Shown here in pieces: positions 1 through 12,882 of a stretch of 64,000 nucleotides of DNA. Position 1 is the stretch's first letter, and every line of letters starts with the position of its first letter. Origin of the DNA: Halichondria panicea (taxonomy: Eukaryota; Porifera; Demospongiae; Suberitida; Halichondriidae). Location: contig NC_087378.1 of NCBI RefSeq assembly GCF_963675165.1, positions 7,617,273 through 7,681,272 of the forward strand, read 5' to 3'. A model generated the notes under the pieces. It worked only from the letters and a program-made list of their open reading frames with translations. It was not told the origin of the DNA and did not search any database. A program made the position numbers and the translations under genes.

Positions 1-55
1 ATTCAGTACTCTCTTCTCTTCTTTGTTCAACCTCAACTCAAACTATAGCTCTGCG

Positions 56-1005
56 ATGGATGAGAGTGGTATGGATCCAGGGTCCACTCCTCCGGCACCG
101 TCTACCCACAAGTATATGTCAGTCCCTGAGAAAATAGAGCTGACCAGTGGTGGAGTAAGGGATGGATATTCTACTGGTAGTGAAGCCTGGATGGATCAGT
201 CTAGCTATAGGCCTATGAATGTGAGGAGGCTCTTAGTTAAAAAGCATACCAGTATTAATTAGCGTTTCGTGTTTAGCCAGCTGTAGTGTACACATGCCTG
301 TGAAAGTGTGAACAAATTCATGTTATTGAAACTATGTTAGTCGATGTTGGCCAAATTGTTTGTGAACGTAATCGTCTAATGCTTCGCCCTTACAGGTACC
401 TGATATGATCACACTGGAGCAGCCTATTGCTGCTGCTGAAGGAAGACCCTCCAGAGAGACTGACCAATCACAAGCCAGTCGACTGATTACCGAGGGCGGG
501 GGAGAGTCAAGGCCTCAGATACAGCAAATGGAGCCTCCTAACTGGTACATATTCCCTATCCTGGGGTTGCCTTATGATGATGTAGCTATACCAGCACCAA
601 GTTGTAAGGTGGTATACTTTTAATTATGTGGCGAGGTTTTACTATATGTGAGCCAACTGTTGGCAAAATCTTGCATATTTGTGGTTCTTCTAGCATATCA
701 AAGTAGTTGCTATGCTAAGATGGTCAGGTCACCATTCATATAATTATTGCCCTGCCCACTCATCCAGGCCTCAGGAGCATCAAGAGCCTCAGGCAGTAGT
801 TCAAGAGTCCCCAGCCATTGCAAACCTCGACAAACGAGTGAGAAGCTTAGAGCAGCAAGTGCAGAGACTCAGAGACATTGCTGGGAGCAGAAATGGCCCG
901 GGTGGTGAAATTAGACAAGGGAATAACTTTTGGTATGTGGTCACTTTCGCTGGCTGGATGATGATACCTCTTATAGTGATGTATATGAACCGATACAGGA
1001 GATGA
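56..1005 (+). CDS. MFF: MFF-like tail-anchored mitochondrial fission factor
   Basis: Proposed exons are 56-220, 396-608 and 775-1005, giving about 202 residues. An N-terminal MSVPEKIEL motif and a second VPDMI motif resemble the paired VPE/VPER motifs of mitochondrial fission factor. The middle is low-complexity and Pro/Gln-rich. The C-terminus has a short coiled coil (DKRVRSLEQQVQRLRDI) followed by a single hydrophobic segment (FWYVVTFAGWMMIPLIVMY) and a basic end (RYRR), the layout of a tail-anchored protein. In animals MFF sits in the outer mitochondrial and peroxisomal membranes and recruits the dynamin DRP1. The start at 56 is the first ATG in frame; the frame stays open upstream to the window edge, so an upstream exon is possible. 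The exon 2 donor was chosen to keep the frame. The family call is moderately sure; fission activity is inferred. Confidence 0.62.
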
Positions 1006-1359
1006 ACTGATTTATGTATATATTATTATCATGTGATTTCTATTCACTATTTCATTAAAGTTATACCAAGAGTCTCACACATTTATACCAATACCAATAC
1101 ACGTGCATGATAGAGCTTAAGAGCCACAGAATGCATCTCTTAGATTGCTGTTTAGTTATAACCTGACCTTCCAAAAGTAGCTTACTAAATTAATTTAATT
1201 AATAGCCTAGCGCTTGTACAATTTATCTGATCCAATTCTACATCATTGAAAGCCAACAAGTTGTGACAAGATTATGTTCTTAAACTGCACAGTTACTTAC
1301 GTATTATAGACAATTTAAAAAAAAGAGCACTAGATTAAAAAGAGATAATTTCTATTGGT
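1006..1359. other. Convergent intergenic gap
   Basis: This is the 3' gap between the MFF-like gene (+) and the deoxynucleoside kinase gene (-). It is AT-rich and has a possible poly(A) signal variant (ATTAAA) near 1053 for the plus-strand gene. I see no coding sequence in it. Confidence 0.6.
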
Positions 1360-3208
1360 CTATTCTTCTGCTAGGGGGAACTCTAATGATGGCAGATCGC
1401 TAGTGGGAAGATCGCTCTCAGTCCACTCCACTCTGTTGGCAGCCCTGATGTCCTCACACACCTGTACAAACGATTAGACATGGCATGAAGAAATTACCTT
1501 ACCATTACTCTACCCACAAAGCCATTTATACAATACAGAGGCTCCAACATTTTCAATATCCAGTCACTTCTAAGACACTATTAAGCTCCTAAAATAGAAT
1601 TTCACTGACTATGAAGAATTTTCTCACAATTGCCTCATCTTTGAAGGTGGACCAGTCGTAAGTGAGAACCTGTGATCCATCGGACTTCATCTCGTTGATA
1701 AACTTGACATACTCTTGATGAAGCTTCTCCAGATAATCCAGTGACACACCACTCTCACATTCCTGCAAAACAGAAATATCAAGTATGTCAACAAAAGTAG
1801 AGGGTGTATACATAGGGCAAGCACAAACAGACAAGAAATAACCTGATTAAAGGGCCACACTTGATCTAGTGTACCACGTTGTACAAAATACATACAATGT
1901 ACAAGTATAAGAGCCATTAGCAGGTACTAAGACAGAGAGGCACACAATTTGAAAACATTCCTCATCACTAAGAGACACTAACACAACTAATGAAGAGACA
2001 CAGAGTCAGTGTGTATAATGACTCACCCTCGCTCTGGTGTGTATCCTATCATGGCACAGCTGCGGGCGAGCGTCCAGGAACACAGTGACGTGAGGCAGAG
2101 GGAGGTGCTGCAATGATTGATCCCGCCAGTACTGGTACGTCTGATAACCTGAGAGAGAGGAGAACACATTCGTAATAATTAAAGGAACAATTGCACGACA
2201 TAAGCATGCTTGAAATACATAATGAGGAAGAAATCATAAAATAGAAGAGGTACATGTAGACAGCCTATTGTGGACAACGTATCTACGAGGGTTGGCTGCT
2301 CACCATCAGAAGAGATGAATCCTTCCCTGTGACACACACTGGCAAAAACACAGTCGCTGTACACTGATCTGTCCAATATCACACCTTGACCTGAGATAAA
2401 GGTAATAGATCTAGTGTGCTATTTCAAACACAGCTTTGTATCAAGAGAACATGCATCTCTATAGGGGTCAAACTTAGAAGATCGATAATTAAATGGTAGA
2501 GGCTCTAGAGATGAGGTAAACTACACACACGTATAGTTAATATATTATTATACCAGTGCTGATGATGTGTTGCAGTGCTGACACGTAGGTGAGGTAGCGC
2601 TGTCTGAGGATCCACAGTTGAAGCTTGAGGGCATACTTGTGAGGGTCCGCATAGAACTTCTCTGTATTAATTAATTGTGTGCGTGTTAATTTAAGGCGAC
2701 AAGAATAAGTTTTGTAAAATGATTTACACAAAACAAATAAATTGTATGGTACTCCTATAATGGGCAAAATGTCCAATAATTAATATCGCATATTTAGAGG
2801 GTCGCCTTAAGTATGGTAGGGTGTTTTAAGCAACCTAGGGGATCAAATTTCTCACACAACACATAATTTGAGCTCAAACATACCGAGGAAAGGGTTGTCC
2901 GTAGATGGCTCCAAAAAGACTTTGTATTTGAGGTCATCGGCAAGCTTCTGTGTGAGCGTTGTCTTCCCAACACCGATATTGCCTTCGACAATCACCAGTT
3001 TCCCTCCTCCCAGCCTCTGTGACAACTTGTTGCTCTCTATCTTCCTTGAGCTGCTGTATCGTCTTTGTCTGCATACGTTGGTGTCTATGGCACCCAGTAT
3101 AGTGGCAGGTCGTGGAGAGAGTCTTGCAGGTGTGCCCAGCGATGCTTTGCAGCCTGGCTCCATGTTCTCTGATGCTAAAACGTCTGGAGAGCCAATCATC
3201 TCGACCAT
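1360..3208 (-). CDS. Deoxynucleoside kinase (dGK/dCK/TK2 family)
   Basis: Minus-strand exons are 2884-3208, 2554-2661, 2304-2390, 2027-2148, 1610-1762 and 1360-1461, giving 298 residues. A 70-residue N-terminal stretch rich in Ser and Arg precedes the P-loop VIVEGNIGVGKTT and could be a mitochondrial targeting peptide. Family features follow in order: a Glu after strand 2 (FLEPSTDNPF), the substrate-side EKFYADPHKYALKLQLW segment, the DRS motif in GVILDRSVYSDCVFA, and the Arg-rich lid (HDRIHTRARE). These enzymes phosphorylate deoxynucleosides in nucleotide salvage. The complex I subunit NDUFA10 shares the fold, but the intact P-loop Lys-Thr-Thr and the lid arginines argue for an active kinase. 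The last intron boundary (donor at 1609) is the least certain. Substrate preference cannot be read from sequence. Confidence 0.85.
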
Positions 3209-3379
3209 AGAGTAAGTGTTCTGGTTTTGCTGGTTTAGTTATCCTACTAGATTAGCGCCAAAAAAATTGTATTTTCTACTTAGCATGCGTAATATTAATA
3301 ACACCTACTTGTGGGTTACTTTTCGTTGAGTCAGCAAAACAAAAATCGCTTTTACTACAAGTGTACGTGTGTTTACAGT
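3209..3379. promoter_or_regulatory. Bidirectional promoter region, kinase/b5 genes
   Basis: 171 bases separate the start codons of the deoxynucleoside kinase (-) and the cytochrome-b5-domain gene (+), so both must be transcribed from here. It contains an E2F-consensus octamer on the minus strand. No TATA box is obvious. The promoter role is inferred from the head-to-head layout. Confidence 0.6.
3255..3262 (-). promoter_or_regulatory. E2F-type site TTTGGCGC
   Basis: The minus strand reads TTTGGCGC, an exact match to the E2F consensus TTTSSCGC, 47 bases upstream of the deoxynucleoside kinase start codon. E2F controls S-phase nucleotide-supply genes in animals, so the position makes sense, but binding is not shown. 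Confidence 0.4.
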
Positions 3380-5126
3380 ATGGACAAGGGTAAGTCTCTC
3401 TAGCCATTATTTTTATAGCCTGATAATTATATCTATGTTTCCAGGGAATTCGTTATCTCTACCTACTGGAAGCAGTGCAAGACAGCATTTAGGCTCTAAG
3501 AAAAAATCGGATTCAAAGTATGTACACACTCGTGGTATAAATCACAACATTAGCTCCAGTTTATACATTATTATTAATTATACTCGAGAGAATTTCACTT
3601 TAAAGCATGAATCTCCCCACCCCACCCGTCTAACCCCCCCCCTCTGTACTATTTAATACAGGAATGTTCATCCAGGCTACAGCATGTTTGAATGGAACGT
3701 CCTGTGTGAGAGTGGGCAGGACCTGACGGGAGTGGGCGGGAAACTACGCAAGATTACTTTAGAGGAGCTAGAGAAACACTCGACTGAGAAAGACGCATGG
3801 ACAGCAGTGAGAGGTAGGTATTCACTATCCTAGGAAATGCCTAACAAAGTGTGTGCACTTGTGTACTTATATAGGTGGCCTTTAACTCAATACTTGTATT
3901 ACACATTCCTAGGCTACAGGTTTGAGGTGGTATTGATTCAGACTGTTGGATTTTATTGTTATCACTATGTGTAAAGTGCTAAAAAACTACAAAAATGGCC
4001 TAAAGTGGTGTGAATGATCTAGTTACTAATTAGCTAACTCCTCGCCTTTGTATTAACTTCATGTATGTTCTGTGGATGCAGGCAAGGTGTACAATATGAC
4101 ACACTTCATGAGGTTCCACCCCGGAGGGAAAGCCCAGTTGATGAGAGGAGCTGGTAATGACTGCACAGAACTGTTTGATAAGGTACAACACACAACCACT
4201 GCACAGACTCATAAAGTAAATAACGGACACACCTTTGGGGAACATGGTTAAGAGGTCAAAACGTTCATTTGGGATCTGCCCTTACAGTCAATTCAATAGT
4301 CTTATTTATAAAATACTATCTTGGTACTAGGTTTACACAGTACACTAGATCCTATTCTACTGGTCGTCAACATCATATTTAATACAATACATGATACACA
4401 TGATCAAGTTCTGGTTCCCACATGATGGCGTCTGCTACAGGACAGCGCATGTACTGTAGACTTAACCCCCCCCCCCATGCTATTTAATGACTGAATGTCT
4501 ACCCTATGCATGCACAGATCCACGTGTGGGTGAACAGTGTACTGTAGACTTAACCCCCCCCCCATGCTATTTAATGACTGAATGCTTCCCTATGCATGCA
4601 CAGATCCACGTGTGGGTGAACAGTGTACTGTAGACTTAACCCCTCCCCATGCTAGTATTTTACTATCCGTGTACAGATCCACGTGTGGGTGAACAGTGAA
4701 CACATAATGGAGAAGTGTTTGGTGGGAATTCTTGACACTCCCAGGAGCAGCCAGACTCACAGCCTCCTCTCTGTGATGGGAGGAAGTGCAGCCCTCACCT
4801 CTACACCATCTGAGTCAGGAGGAGACCTCTCCTTCACAGTGCCCACACTGACAACCCCCACCTCTACACCATCTGAGTCAGGAGGAGACCTCTCCTTCAC
4901 AGTGCCCACACTGACAACACCACAGTCCACTGATAAAGACACACTGCCTTTACACATGCTGAGACAAGCTAACATTCAGACTCACGATTCAGTAGAGGAA
5001 GATATACGAATTCAAGTACCTAGTTGGATTCAACCATCATCCCCTCTAGTACCAGCTGTGACTACAATCAGTGAGATAGGAACTAGTGTGGACCCACCAT
5101 GGCTAGGATATGAAACTACTGTATAA
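3380..5126 (+). CDS. Cytochrome b5 domain protein, NCB5OR-N-terminus-like
   Basis: Exons are 3380-3389, 3445-3517, 3662-3813, 4082-4182 and 4677-5126, giving 261 residues. Residues of about 28-130 resemble the N-terminal part of NCB5OR (CYB5R4): a lead-in with SGQDLTGVGGKL, then a b5 fold with haem-ligand motif FHPGG (first His) and a second His in the VWVNSEHIMEKCLVG segment. Human NCB5OR continues into CS and FAD/NAD(P)H reductase domains. Here the frame instead ends in a Ser/Thr/Pro-rich tail of about 120 residues, with no transmembrane segment. The tail contains a perfect 21-residue tandem duplication. The protein is therefore likely a soluble one-electron carrier needing a separate reductase, by inference. 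Intron 4 carries copies of the exon 5 acceptor. Confidence 0.78.
4430..4700 (+). repeat. Tandem repeat copying the exon 5 splice acceptor
   Basis: Roughly 75-85-base units repeat two to three times. Each holds TGTACTGTAGACTTAAC, a C-run, ATGCTATTTAATGACTGAATG and the stretch CACAGATCCACGTGTGGGTG. The last of these is the true intron-exon junction of exon 5 (exon begins at 4677). The copied junctions fall at 4518 and 4604. Confidence 0.85.
4797..4922 (+). repeat. 63-bp coding tandem duplication
   Basis: Two adjacent, almost identical 63-base units inside exon 5 of the b5-domain gene encode two copies of a 21-residue unit beginning TSTPSESGGDLSF. The unit keeps the frame, so the tail lengthened without damage. 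The near-identity suggests a recent duplication. Confidence 0.9.
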
Positions 5127-5379
5127 CACAATATAATTTATAATTATATCAAATTTTAAATTTTACTCTTTGTCATTATTTATTAATTTTTTTCGAGTGT
5201 GTGACTGACATGCATAGTGGTGGTATATAATTACGTCATGAGTGTACTAAAACATACAGGCAATGTCATGTGATTAACATACAAGCTCATGTGATTAACA
5301 ATTAATCACAATAAAAAAGAACGACAAAAATGAATTGTGCATGATAATATATACAGAATATAATTATATAGTCAATTGT

Positions 5380-7462
5380 TCAGTCAAATAGAATGATTTT
5401 CTTCTCGACAGGCTTCCTGCAAATGGGGCACTCTGTTATCTTGTCCGCACATAGTTGGCAGGTACCATGGCCGCACAGAAACACGCAGTTCTTCTTGCGG
5501 TCCATGCACACCTGGCACTGAGTCTGCAATAATATAATGCAACACATACGTAATAAAAACTGTACAATACAGGCAAAGTGTCTATATTATAGTCTATAGA
5601 CTGTACAAGAGTGAACCAAATGCTTACCTTGTCTTTCATTTCCTCAAGCTGCAATTGCAGAGTGGAGACATCGTTCAGCCCAGCTGCAGCGATGATGTTA
5701 GTACCACTCCTGTTCTTCCTCTTCAGAGCTACATATGAAAATAGGACGTAAATAGAAGAGCACATACACACAGTGATCATAAATAGGAGAGCAAGTATCG
5801 AGGGGAATTAGTTTTGCTTGAGAAATGGACGAAATTTTAAACGTAGCAGGTTGAGAACGGCTCGTACAGTTTTTTTTTACATCTATGCATGTAGACAAGC
5901 ATTGAACAGTATACCATCCGCATGTGCCAACGTATATACGTGTAGTTGCTAGGCTAAGCTTGAGCAGTGCATGTGCAAAGGAGGACAGTTCTTACGTTTT
6001 CCTCCACAACAGACTGAGAGAGGTACTGCTTTCTCTATTGGAGTACGGCACTGTATACACTTCTTCATAATGGCAGAGCAACCTAGACAAGAGAGGGAGA
6101 CGGACGTTCATGTACAGCTGGTGTGTGTTCTTATAGGAGTACTTACAATCACAGGCCACCATGTGCAGGCAAGGCTTGAATAGGACGTTGGCAGGAGATT
6201 CTGAACACACGTAACACTCCCCAACCTGTACAGAACACAAAGCTAGTTAATTATACAGTAAAGTTCACTGTCAGTACAAAGAATTTGCTATGACCTGACT
6301 TCACACTTTTTAACGAATCCCCACTTAAAATGTACTCATGTACGTTCAGGTGAGTATCTGCTGTTCAAGACAGACAGACAGACAGACAAACAACACACAC
6401 CTTGGTCCTGTCAGTGAGCTCTAGTTTGCAGATGAGGCACTTCTTGACCCTGCTGGCACACTCCCAGCACGCAGCCACATGACCACACGGACTGAAGACT
6501 GTGTCCCTCTTCTCACTAGAGCACACCATGCACTCATACAAGTGCTCCTCATCCTGTGTACATATCATTATGAAAGAAGAGTCATATCAAATCATAGATT
6601 GAAGAGTTAGAGGGATAGGAAACGGTTTGTATCTCGAGTAACATCCGCGCTACGGTGCGGTTTAATCGAGGCCATCACAGCAATATCTATTTCTACACTC
6701 AGTGCATAATAAACTACAAGTAACTGTGCTTAGTCCGTGCAACTCACTTATATTTCAAGGTCTATACCTATTGTAGTAGTCATAACCAGCACGCTTACAC
6801 GTTACATGTTCCAATAGCTCTAAAACAGCCTTGGGAACATATAACTTTATTGGAAAGTCTCTTTTTACTGGGTGTGGTCAGTCATTAGCAAGTACTACAC
6901 GTGGCTCATGGACTAGGCGTGTTTTAAGTTGCTAAAGAGATTATGTCTCGAGGAAACACAGCTTTGGGAGTTACCCGGCAAAAGTGTGCTTAATAGCCTC
7001 GTTCATAGGGCGTAGCGCGGATAATTTTCGAGGCTCCACTGCAGATTCAATGTAAAATCATCACGTGCACCACTCCGTTTCCTATCCCTCTCTCTTCAAT
7101 CTATGATCAAATCTCCTTTTCTGAGAAGTACCAAATTGGGCATGAAAGTGAGTGAAATACTGAAGCTTTTTAAAATTGCTGAAGTCTTAAATTGGCCTTA
7201 CTAAAAGTACACGTAGACGTATGGTAGATGAACACACACTACCTAGCAACTACATACATTATCCTGAGTCCCAACTGCTTGTTGCCTGGCTGAATTGTAG
7301 TCATGGTGACACTTAGTGAGCAGCTTCAAGAGGTGAGGGTCTGGGCAAAGCTCGAGAGGTGTTTGACCCTTTCTGTTCTCTACGTGCAGGTCAGCACCGT
7401 TGGAGGCCATATACACAGCAATGGAGGCACTGCTCTTCTTGTCAGAGCTGTTCATTACCAGG

Positions 7463-7530
<68 letters not shown>

Positions 7531-7552
7531 TGTGTGTGTATGTATGTGTGCG

Positions 7553-7613
<61 letters not shown>

Positions 7614-10600
7614 GTGTGCGTGCGTGCGTGCGTGTGTGTGTGTGTATTCCCTTAATCTCGTCCACTTCCCCTACACATAATCATTGTATAGAACGTAACA
7701 AAACTAAAGTTCCAAGGATAATAATTATCGTACATGCATATGAAAATCCTTTTCAGTTCCTGATTCGCAGCCATAATGTTATATACATATTATATACTAT
7801 TATCGGCAAGCCCCATCTTTTTTGTAATCTTTTATTTTCGAGCACAATAAGAAGTCACATACCCTTCCAATATCTTTGCCCTCCTGGAGATGCTTGAGCT
7901 GTGACATCGTGTGATGTCGTAGTGCCTCGTGTAGGGGACAATCCCCAAACTTGTCCCCACTGTCCAGATTGGCCCCCTCCTCCACAAGCAGCTGCACAAA
8001 TAAAGCAATAATTATGGCATAGGAACAATATGGCATAGGAACAATTAATGGACAAAAAGTTGTAGAAACAGTATAGTATTAAAAGCAGCTTTGATTAGTA
8101 TGTATAAATGGTAACGATGGATAATTATAAGTTTAACACTTTAACAAACACACCATTCAGATTATACTACTACAGGTACACTAGATGCACTTACTCTGAC
8201 TATCTGTATGTTCTGCCTCTCCACTGCAAGATGGAGGGGAGTCTGCTTGTTGATGTTCTGGACATCAGGGTCGGCACCCTAAAGGGATAAAGACAGTCCA
8301 GTAAAGAAAATATATCAGAGTGCTCTTGCTACATACACAGACAAAACACACACGCATCTTGAAGCAGGCAAACGTGTTATCATAATTATATACACAAAAT
8401 CAATATAATATTAATTATGACAATCAAAGGTCAATTTTAACTCAGTATATATTATACGTTTGCACTTACGTGAGCTAGTAGCAGCTGCGATACCTCCAGG
8501 TGATTGTTGAGGGCTGCCAGGTGTAGAGCAGAGAAGCCATCGTCCTTGGGCAGGTTGACAGAGCAGGAGGGAGGAAGATGAGACAGGATGAGCTTCATGG
8601 CTCCCATGTTACCTCGCAACGCAGCATGGTGGAGGACGTTGAATCCGTTGCTATTGGTGACGGTGACGTCAGCATCTCCCTGCATTAATAGCTGTACCAT
8701 ATCGTCCCTCTTCTTGGAGATGGCATCGTGGAGTGGAGTGTCACCCTCAGAGTCCTGTATGGGGGGAGGGGGGTATTGATGCTCTCGTATATGAGGGGGG
8801 TATTGGTAGTTGTAACTGTATGTATGTACTCAATCAAAAAAACTACTTTTCAAAATAAAAACGAAAAAGTGCTTAAAATTCTCTTCAGTGGCCTCTCGTA
8901 TTCAACCACATAGCTACCTGTAGACTGGAGTGACAGCCGTGTCTCAGGAGGACCTTGATGATGGACACATGGCCCTTGTTCACGGCCACGTGGAGGGGGG
9001 TCTGCTTCTTCTTGTTACGGGCACTCAAGTCCGCCCCACTCTCTGCCAGCAGTGATATCACCTCAGGCTCGTCCCCAAAACTGGCGTGATGCACCGCACG
9101 GTCTCCGTCCTTGTCCTGGGAACAACAGCATCATTATTGTATGACAATCATCAATCACCCATCACACTCAGAAAGGGCCTGTACCGTGTAGTGCATTTAC
9201 CCCGGTATATTTTACTGAAATTGGGCCATTTGATTTTAGCACCCATCTGAGAAAGCTCTTTTTTAAGCTTTCAAAACATAATTGAAATTGGATTACCACA
9301 ATACAAGTTATGGCTTTCTGGGGAAAATTGAGTACGCTTTCAATGTCAATAACAGACACCTAGTTCCTACATTGTGTTAGAAAGTTCTACAGTGTGTACT
9401 TAAATATCTAGAACTACAGTGTGTATAATACCTCTTCCTCGAGGTTGGCCTTGTGTCTGATGAGACAGCGCACGATGTCAATATGGCCGTTCTGGCTGGC
9501 TGCTTGGAGAGCTGTCCGCCCGTTGAACTGATCATTGACTCCACACTCGTCGGCCGTTAGCAGTCGGTCCACTCTAGTCACGTCCCCACTGGCCGCCCCC
9601 TTTACAAGGTCCTCCACCGGATTGCTCGCCTCGTGCTGCTCAAACATGTGACGCAGGAGCGAGGACACATTAGCTGGAGCAGGGGTCAGAGTGCGATAAT
9701 ATTTACAAATACTAAAACACCATGGCCTTTGCTTTAACGAAACTAACGGAGAATTGGGAAGGTCCAAAGTGCTAAAAACATTATGAGTACATTAAGCTAT
9801 TAGATGCAATGAGACTAGCTTCAAAACGTTTTAAAACTACCCGAGGGGACTGCTACATACAATGTAGCTATATGTTGTATTTAAGTACTACTTAGACTGT
9901 TAAGTATGACACTGATGCAAGTCTATAGCTTGACTCACCACTGGTTCCTGGAGTGAGAGGGACACCGTCTCCCTCCACCTTGGTGAGGCAACGAGGATTG
10001 TAGGTCCACAGACTTCCCTGAGTATCCACCTTAATGTCACCGTCTGCGTACACCTTCTGCACACGCCCAACCTTGCCCAGTGTCTGAGAGAAGGTTGATA
10101 CTGACTCATGCAATACTGTACTATAAGTACACTGCACATATACACACCACATGACGTATACATCTGAAAGGCCACTCTCTAAGCTTTCAGAAAATCAACC
10201 AATTAACGTTATTGGACCAACAGAACTAAAGTGACGGCCCTTCAAAGATGCTCAATTAAACGCTACCTGCATGTACACATACCTGTGTCATTGACTCCAC
10301 CCATTCCCCGTGCCCAGTCTGCAGTTGACGGACCAACTCTCTATCTGTGCTGATCTTAACAAAGTCCCCCTCCTTGAAGGCAAAGGCGTCCTCTCCAAGC
10401 GGGGGTATGGTGAGCGGAGGGAGGGACTCCCCCACTGATGCCTTGCGTAGGATGATAGGGTTGAACGTCCATCTACAACAACAGTACATTACACAGTGTA
10501 CGATATAATACACATCCATGACGGTCTAGCTGCATAGAATGATGGCTTAGATTTTGAGCTGTTGCTTGGCTGCATGACACAACTGGTAAACACACTTTAT

Positions 10601-12818
10601 CAGCATTGATATTGTATGCTAATGTATATAGCCGCCTATATTTATATAAAAGGCCACCTTCGTAGACACTTGGTTCTCCTCAAATTCCTATTTTCTATGC
10701 ATACAATACATGGTGGTTGGTATATTCGTACTACTAAAGAAATTGTATAATAGAAGAAATCACCTGTTTTGGCTCGAGTATTTGACCACAACGTCATGGT
10801 CCTCGTCGATCCCACACACCACTCCCACTTCACCAACCGTCTGGACAATAATGACACATTATGACAACATCTAGGCAACAAGAGACTATGTATAGCAATG
10901 CAAAAAAAATTCCAGTCTACCATACAAATTTGATTAACAATAATTAACGAACAAGTTTCCAATGTCCAGGATTGTCACATAATTGTAGCTAGCTTGTAGC
11001 TATGATTATGTGACGACATTGGAATCTTGTTCTTAGAGTATCTGGCAAACAGTACGTCAACCCACTGCCCATCAGTGGACATGGCTAGACAGTGCAACCA
11101 CTCTAGGAGCTACAGAATGGAGGCCAAGACATACAATTCCTTACAACTACTACAGTTGTATAACTGTTCTAGAGAAGTACTCTCATCAACAAAATCAAAG
11201 TAAGCTACCAATTTCAGGAAAAAAGATGTTTAAACTATAATGACATTATGTGACGACATTGGAATCTTGTTCTTAGAGTATCTGGTAAACAGTAGTCAAC
11301 CCACTGCCCACCAATGGACATGGCTAGACAGTGCAACCACTCTAGGAGCTACAGAACGTAATGAGAGTAATGTATACGTTCTTTGTACAACTATAACCAG
11401 CATGTTTTGGAAAAATACCACCATCAATGATTACGAGCTGTCAAAGTAAGTTACCAATTTCAGGGAAAAAGTTGTTACTAGACCGCACCCACCTCTGCCA
11501 TGGTATCGTTCCATCCTCCGTGTCCTTGCTGCAAGCTCTTGACCAGCTCCAGCTCTAAATCCACTCTCACTCGGTCCCCCACCTGATACACGATTCTCTT
11601 ACGCTGCTCCTCCCCTAAGAGTGGGAGGTGGTCCCGATAGAACCCACCCCCTTTAGCATCCGTCACCACCTTCAGGTCAGACTGTAGGGAAAGAGACATA
11701 AAACAAATGCATACAAAAGACTGAGCTAAAGGTGAAATTGGTCCCAGTCATTGACAAGTTTTGGTGCATAGCTTCTTTTGAGAACTCGTAAAAGGCTCGG
11801 AATGTATCAGATAGATTACAAATCCTGGATGGTTGAGGTTTTCCAGTCTTAACAGGTGGCCTACTGAATACTACTTGTAAGGCTCAGGTCATAATTTTAG
11901 AGTGGACTGACTGACTGACCATTCCCTCGAAGCCCACACGATAGAGGTTCTTAGTCCCGTGGTCCCACATGATGTAGGCAGCACTACGTAGACTGGTAGC
12001 ACTCCAGTCCTGGACCTCAGTGACCTTGCCCTTGTGATTGACACCTCCTACATTGTATGATGGGAACATAATATACTACTAACAGTACAAGCTACATGTA
12101 AGAACAAGCATGTAAGAATTCACAACTTGTCAAACTTATAAAAGCTGGAATGTAGTAGCAGTAGAAACAGTGTCACCTCTAGCACAACAGACACCATTCA
12201 TGTCAGAAACTACAGTACGCACGTGTAGGTGCACAATGCTGAAGCCATGTAAAGGTTTCTTTTCAGATTCCTGCTGTCTTAATATTTACATACAACTGAA
12301 ACTGTAGGTCAGACCAAACATCCTCCATATATACCCCCCCCTGTCACTTATCAAGTGACCTTCCCACACAGTATGTGTGAGGCAAGCCACTAATGGTATC
12401 AAGTAATGAGTTAAATCAAATTAGCCACCCACAAGCTTGACTACTGCTTGAACAACACACCAGAATAGGGGGTTCTGAGAACACAAACTCAATTAGAACC
12501 TTCCCCTCCCCTACAAAAAAGTGGTCTAGGTTTGATTTTTTAAGGTTTCTAAATTCTCAGAAGGGCCTAGCTCTGTGACGATCACAGTAGATCTACTGAT
12601 AAGGACCTATCTACTATGGATCTACAAGGACAATGCTTCCATCTCGAGACAATCTCTCCATAAACAAACACTCAGGTGCAGTACAACTTACCGTCTTGGT
12701 TCTCCCACTGCCAGTCCACTCCTCTCACTACTCTGGCCCCAGGGAAGATACCACGAGAGGTGAGCTTCTTACTCTTCCTGCGACTGTCAACATCCACCCT
12801 GTGTGCGTGGTGCGGTGT

Positions 12819-12882
<64 letters not shown>

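Noticed and set aside
23-55. Upstream non-ATG start for the MFF-like protein
   Set aside because: The first ATG is at 56; no reason to invoke a TTG start in an animal gene. An upstream exon outside the window remains possible.
1360-3208. NDUFA10 (complex I subunit) instead of a kinase
   Set aside because: The P-loop has the catalytic GKTT and the lid arginines are present, unlike NDUFA10; overall length and motifs fit a deoxynucleoside kinase better.
7303-7897. Open frames of poly-Cys-Val or poly-Thr-His across the GT/CA arrays (also near 12.8, 29.9, 38.6 and 40.9 kb)
   Set aside because: They are read-throughs of dinucleotide repeats inside introns of MIB1 and ROCK, not genes.
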